From an uncultured Acetatifactor sp. (GTDB taxonomy: Bacteria; Bacillota; Clostridia; Lachnospirales; Lachnospiraceae): DNA of 7,338 bases. Made by a program: the position numbers and the translations under genes. Positions 6,539 to 7,338 of the stretch are shown piece by piece (position 1 is the first letter of the stretch; each line of letters opens with the position of its first letter). The notes under the pieces are model-generated. The model searched no databases, had not been told where the DNA came from, and was given only the letters and a program-made list of their open reading frames with translations. The stretch is taken from the NCBI GenBank assembly GCA_910587555.1, contig CAJULV010000099.1:1-7338 (forward strand), given 5' to 3'.

Positions 6539-7192
6539 GTGGGAGAGAATTCGTATTTTCGGAAGGCCTTAAATGATTTTACCTTCGAGGCTGCCAACGG
6601 GGGCGCCATCCGCCATCTTGCGGATTCCGGGTATACGGTGAAGCAGATCATGGAATCACTGGATTTTCCGGCATCCCGGGAAAGCGTTCGAAATGCGGTA
6701 TGGGCACATTTGGAGAGGCAGGGAATCATAGCGCCGGAGCGTCCGGGATGTGCGCAGGGAACGGGAAAAGCTGTTTACGTCAAAGAATATGACAGGTACG
6801 GAAAGGCAAGTTTCCGCCGTGTCATGGAACGGGAAGAGGTCAGCCCTGTGACAGAGTGGCAGGAACAGGACCTGGGCGGCACAGCTGCCATGTCTCCGGA
6901 AGCACTTTTCGGCCTGTTGGAACAAAAAATCAGGGAGAACGGAGCGGAATATTCTTATGCGTCCTTTGCGTTTGGACAGATCGCCGGGAAAGATTCCGGC
7001 CAATACGAGACAATGCTGTCTGTACTTGATAACCACCAGAGGGAATATGTCACCGGGCTGCCCTGGAACCTGAAACCGGTCTATCACAGGCTGGATTCCC
7101 GTATGCTGGGGATACTGATGCAGCTGCATGAGGCAGGCTTGTACCATGGAGAATGTTGTTTTGTGAAGACCGGGGAGCTTTTTCGGCTATAA
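6539..7192 (+). CDS. Uncharacterised protein with possible helix-turn-helix N-terminus
   Basis: I do not recognise a named family for this 217-residue protein. Residues about 22-63 read like a winged or simple helix-turn-helix: GAIRHLADSGYTVKQIMESL (22-41), then a turn with FPASRESV (43-50) and a helix AVWAHLERQGII (53-64). The 'GYTVKQIMESL' phrase is typical of sequence-specific HTH helices. A short linker leads to an alpha/beta-looking second half (about 118-217) with LFGLLEQKIRENG (123-135), SGQYETMLSVLDNHQREYV (153-171), LPWNLKPVYHRLD (174-186) and a C-terminal GECCFVKTGELFRL (204-217). No membrane segment or signal peptide is seen. It starts with GTG behind AGGAGG and ends at TAA 7190-7192. 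It could be a regulator, but a non-DNA-binding three-helix module is equally possible. It is separated from mscS by 160 bases and need not be linked to it. Confidence 0.75.
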   Translation: MGENSYFRKALNDFTFEAANGGAIRHLADSGYTVKQIMESLDFPASRESVRNAVWAHLERQGIIAPERPGCAQGTGKAVYVKEYDRYGKASFRRVMEREEVSPVTEWQEQDLGGTAAMSPEALFGLLEQKIRENGAEYSYASFAFGQIAGKDSGQYETMLSVLDNHQREYVTGLPWNLKPVYHRLDSRMLGILMQLHEAGLYHGECCFVKTGELFRL

Positions 7193-7296
7193 TTGTTTTT
7201 GTCCCCTGTTTTTTGGCATGGATTGGAAATTCTATGGAAACAATGCAGGGATATCGTTGCACACAAAACACGAAAAGAATGCTTTTTGGCGCCCGC

Positions 7297-7333
7297 AAGT
7301 CTCGCAAAATTGCACAGAGCGCAATTTTGACTT
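7297..7333. repeat. Strong imperfect palindrome at the window edge
   Basis: CAAAATTGC (7305-7313) and GCAATTTTG (7321-7329) form a perfect 9-bp inverted repeat around a seven-base loop. Beyond a four-base bulge (CTCG, 7301-7304), AAGT (7297-7300) pairs with ACTT (7330-7333), giving 13 pairs in all. There is no T-run after it within the window, so it is not a standard terminator for the upstream gene, although it lies 3' of it. It may be one end of a dispersed palindromic repeat or a regulatory hairpin for a gene beyond 7338. The A/T-rich 7193-7296 stretch before it holds no gene or convincing promoter. Confidence 0.6.
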
Positions 7334-7338
7334 CGCGA

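Noticed and set aside
7188..7193. Perfect TATAAT overlapping the stop codon of the last gene
   Set aside because: No -35 element at acceptable spacing; TTGTGA at 7161-7166 is 21 bases away.

Overview
The window is 7,338 bases with about half G+C. All six supported genes lie on the plus strand, have strong purine-rich ribosome binding sites, and pack together like a Gram-positive chromosome. Gene content and protein style (DUF1266, DUF1015, a two-CBM48 GlgB, a compact MscS) best fit a gut-type Clostridia, probably Lachnospiraceae. That assignment is inference from family resemblance; no rRNA or other phylogenetic marker is present.

Layout: (1) 1-101 holds a convincing extended -10 promoter leading into a DUF1266 protein (102-956). 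(2) A 39-codon ORF (966-1085) follows within 9 bases behind a perfect AGGAGG. (3) A complete DUF1015 protein is at 1133-2422. (4) A purine-rich 163-base spacer leads to a full-length glycogen branching enzyme, GlgB (2586-5249), which carries an unusual ~150-residue Lys/Ala/Glu-rich C-terminal tail. (5) The 232 bases between glgB and mscS look like the decayed remainder of that tail: the reading frame stays open for 90 codons past the amber stop, and a -1 frame continues the Ala/Ser/Lys-rich composition to its own stop at 5404. (6) A small mechanosensitive channel gene, mscS (5482-6378, GTG start), follows. (7) After a 160-base spacer comes an uncharacterised protein with a possible helix-turn-helix N-terminus (6539-7192, GTG start). 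(8) The last 146 bases are non-coding and end in a strong palindrome cut off by the window edge.

Functionally, only glgB (alpha-1,6 branching of glycogen) and mscS (release of osmolytes on hypo-osmotic shock) can be assigned firmly. The other glycogen genes (glgC, glgD, glgA, glgP) are not in the window, so glgB is either isolated or at the edge of a cluster. The five 5'-most genes could be co-transcribed from the promoter near position 11, since no convincing terminator is visible between them. The larger spacers before glgB, mscS and the last gene leave room for internal promoters that I could not identify. I found no CRISPR array, tRNA, rRNA, transposase or phage gene. Apart from the GlgB tail and its apparent decay, this looks like ordinary chromosomal housekeeping DNA, and I do not see a new multi-gene system.
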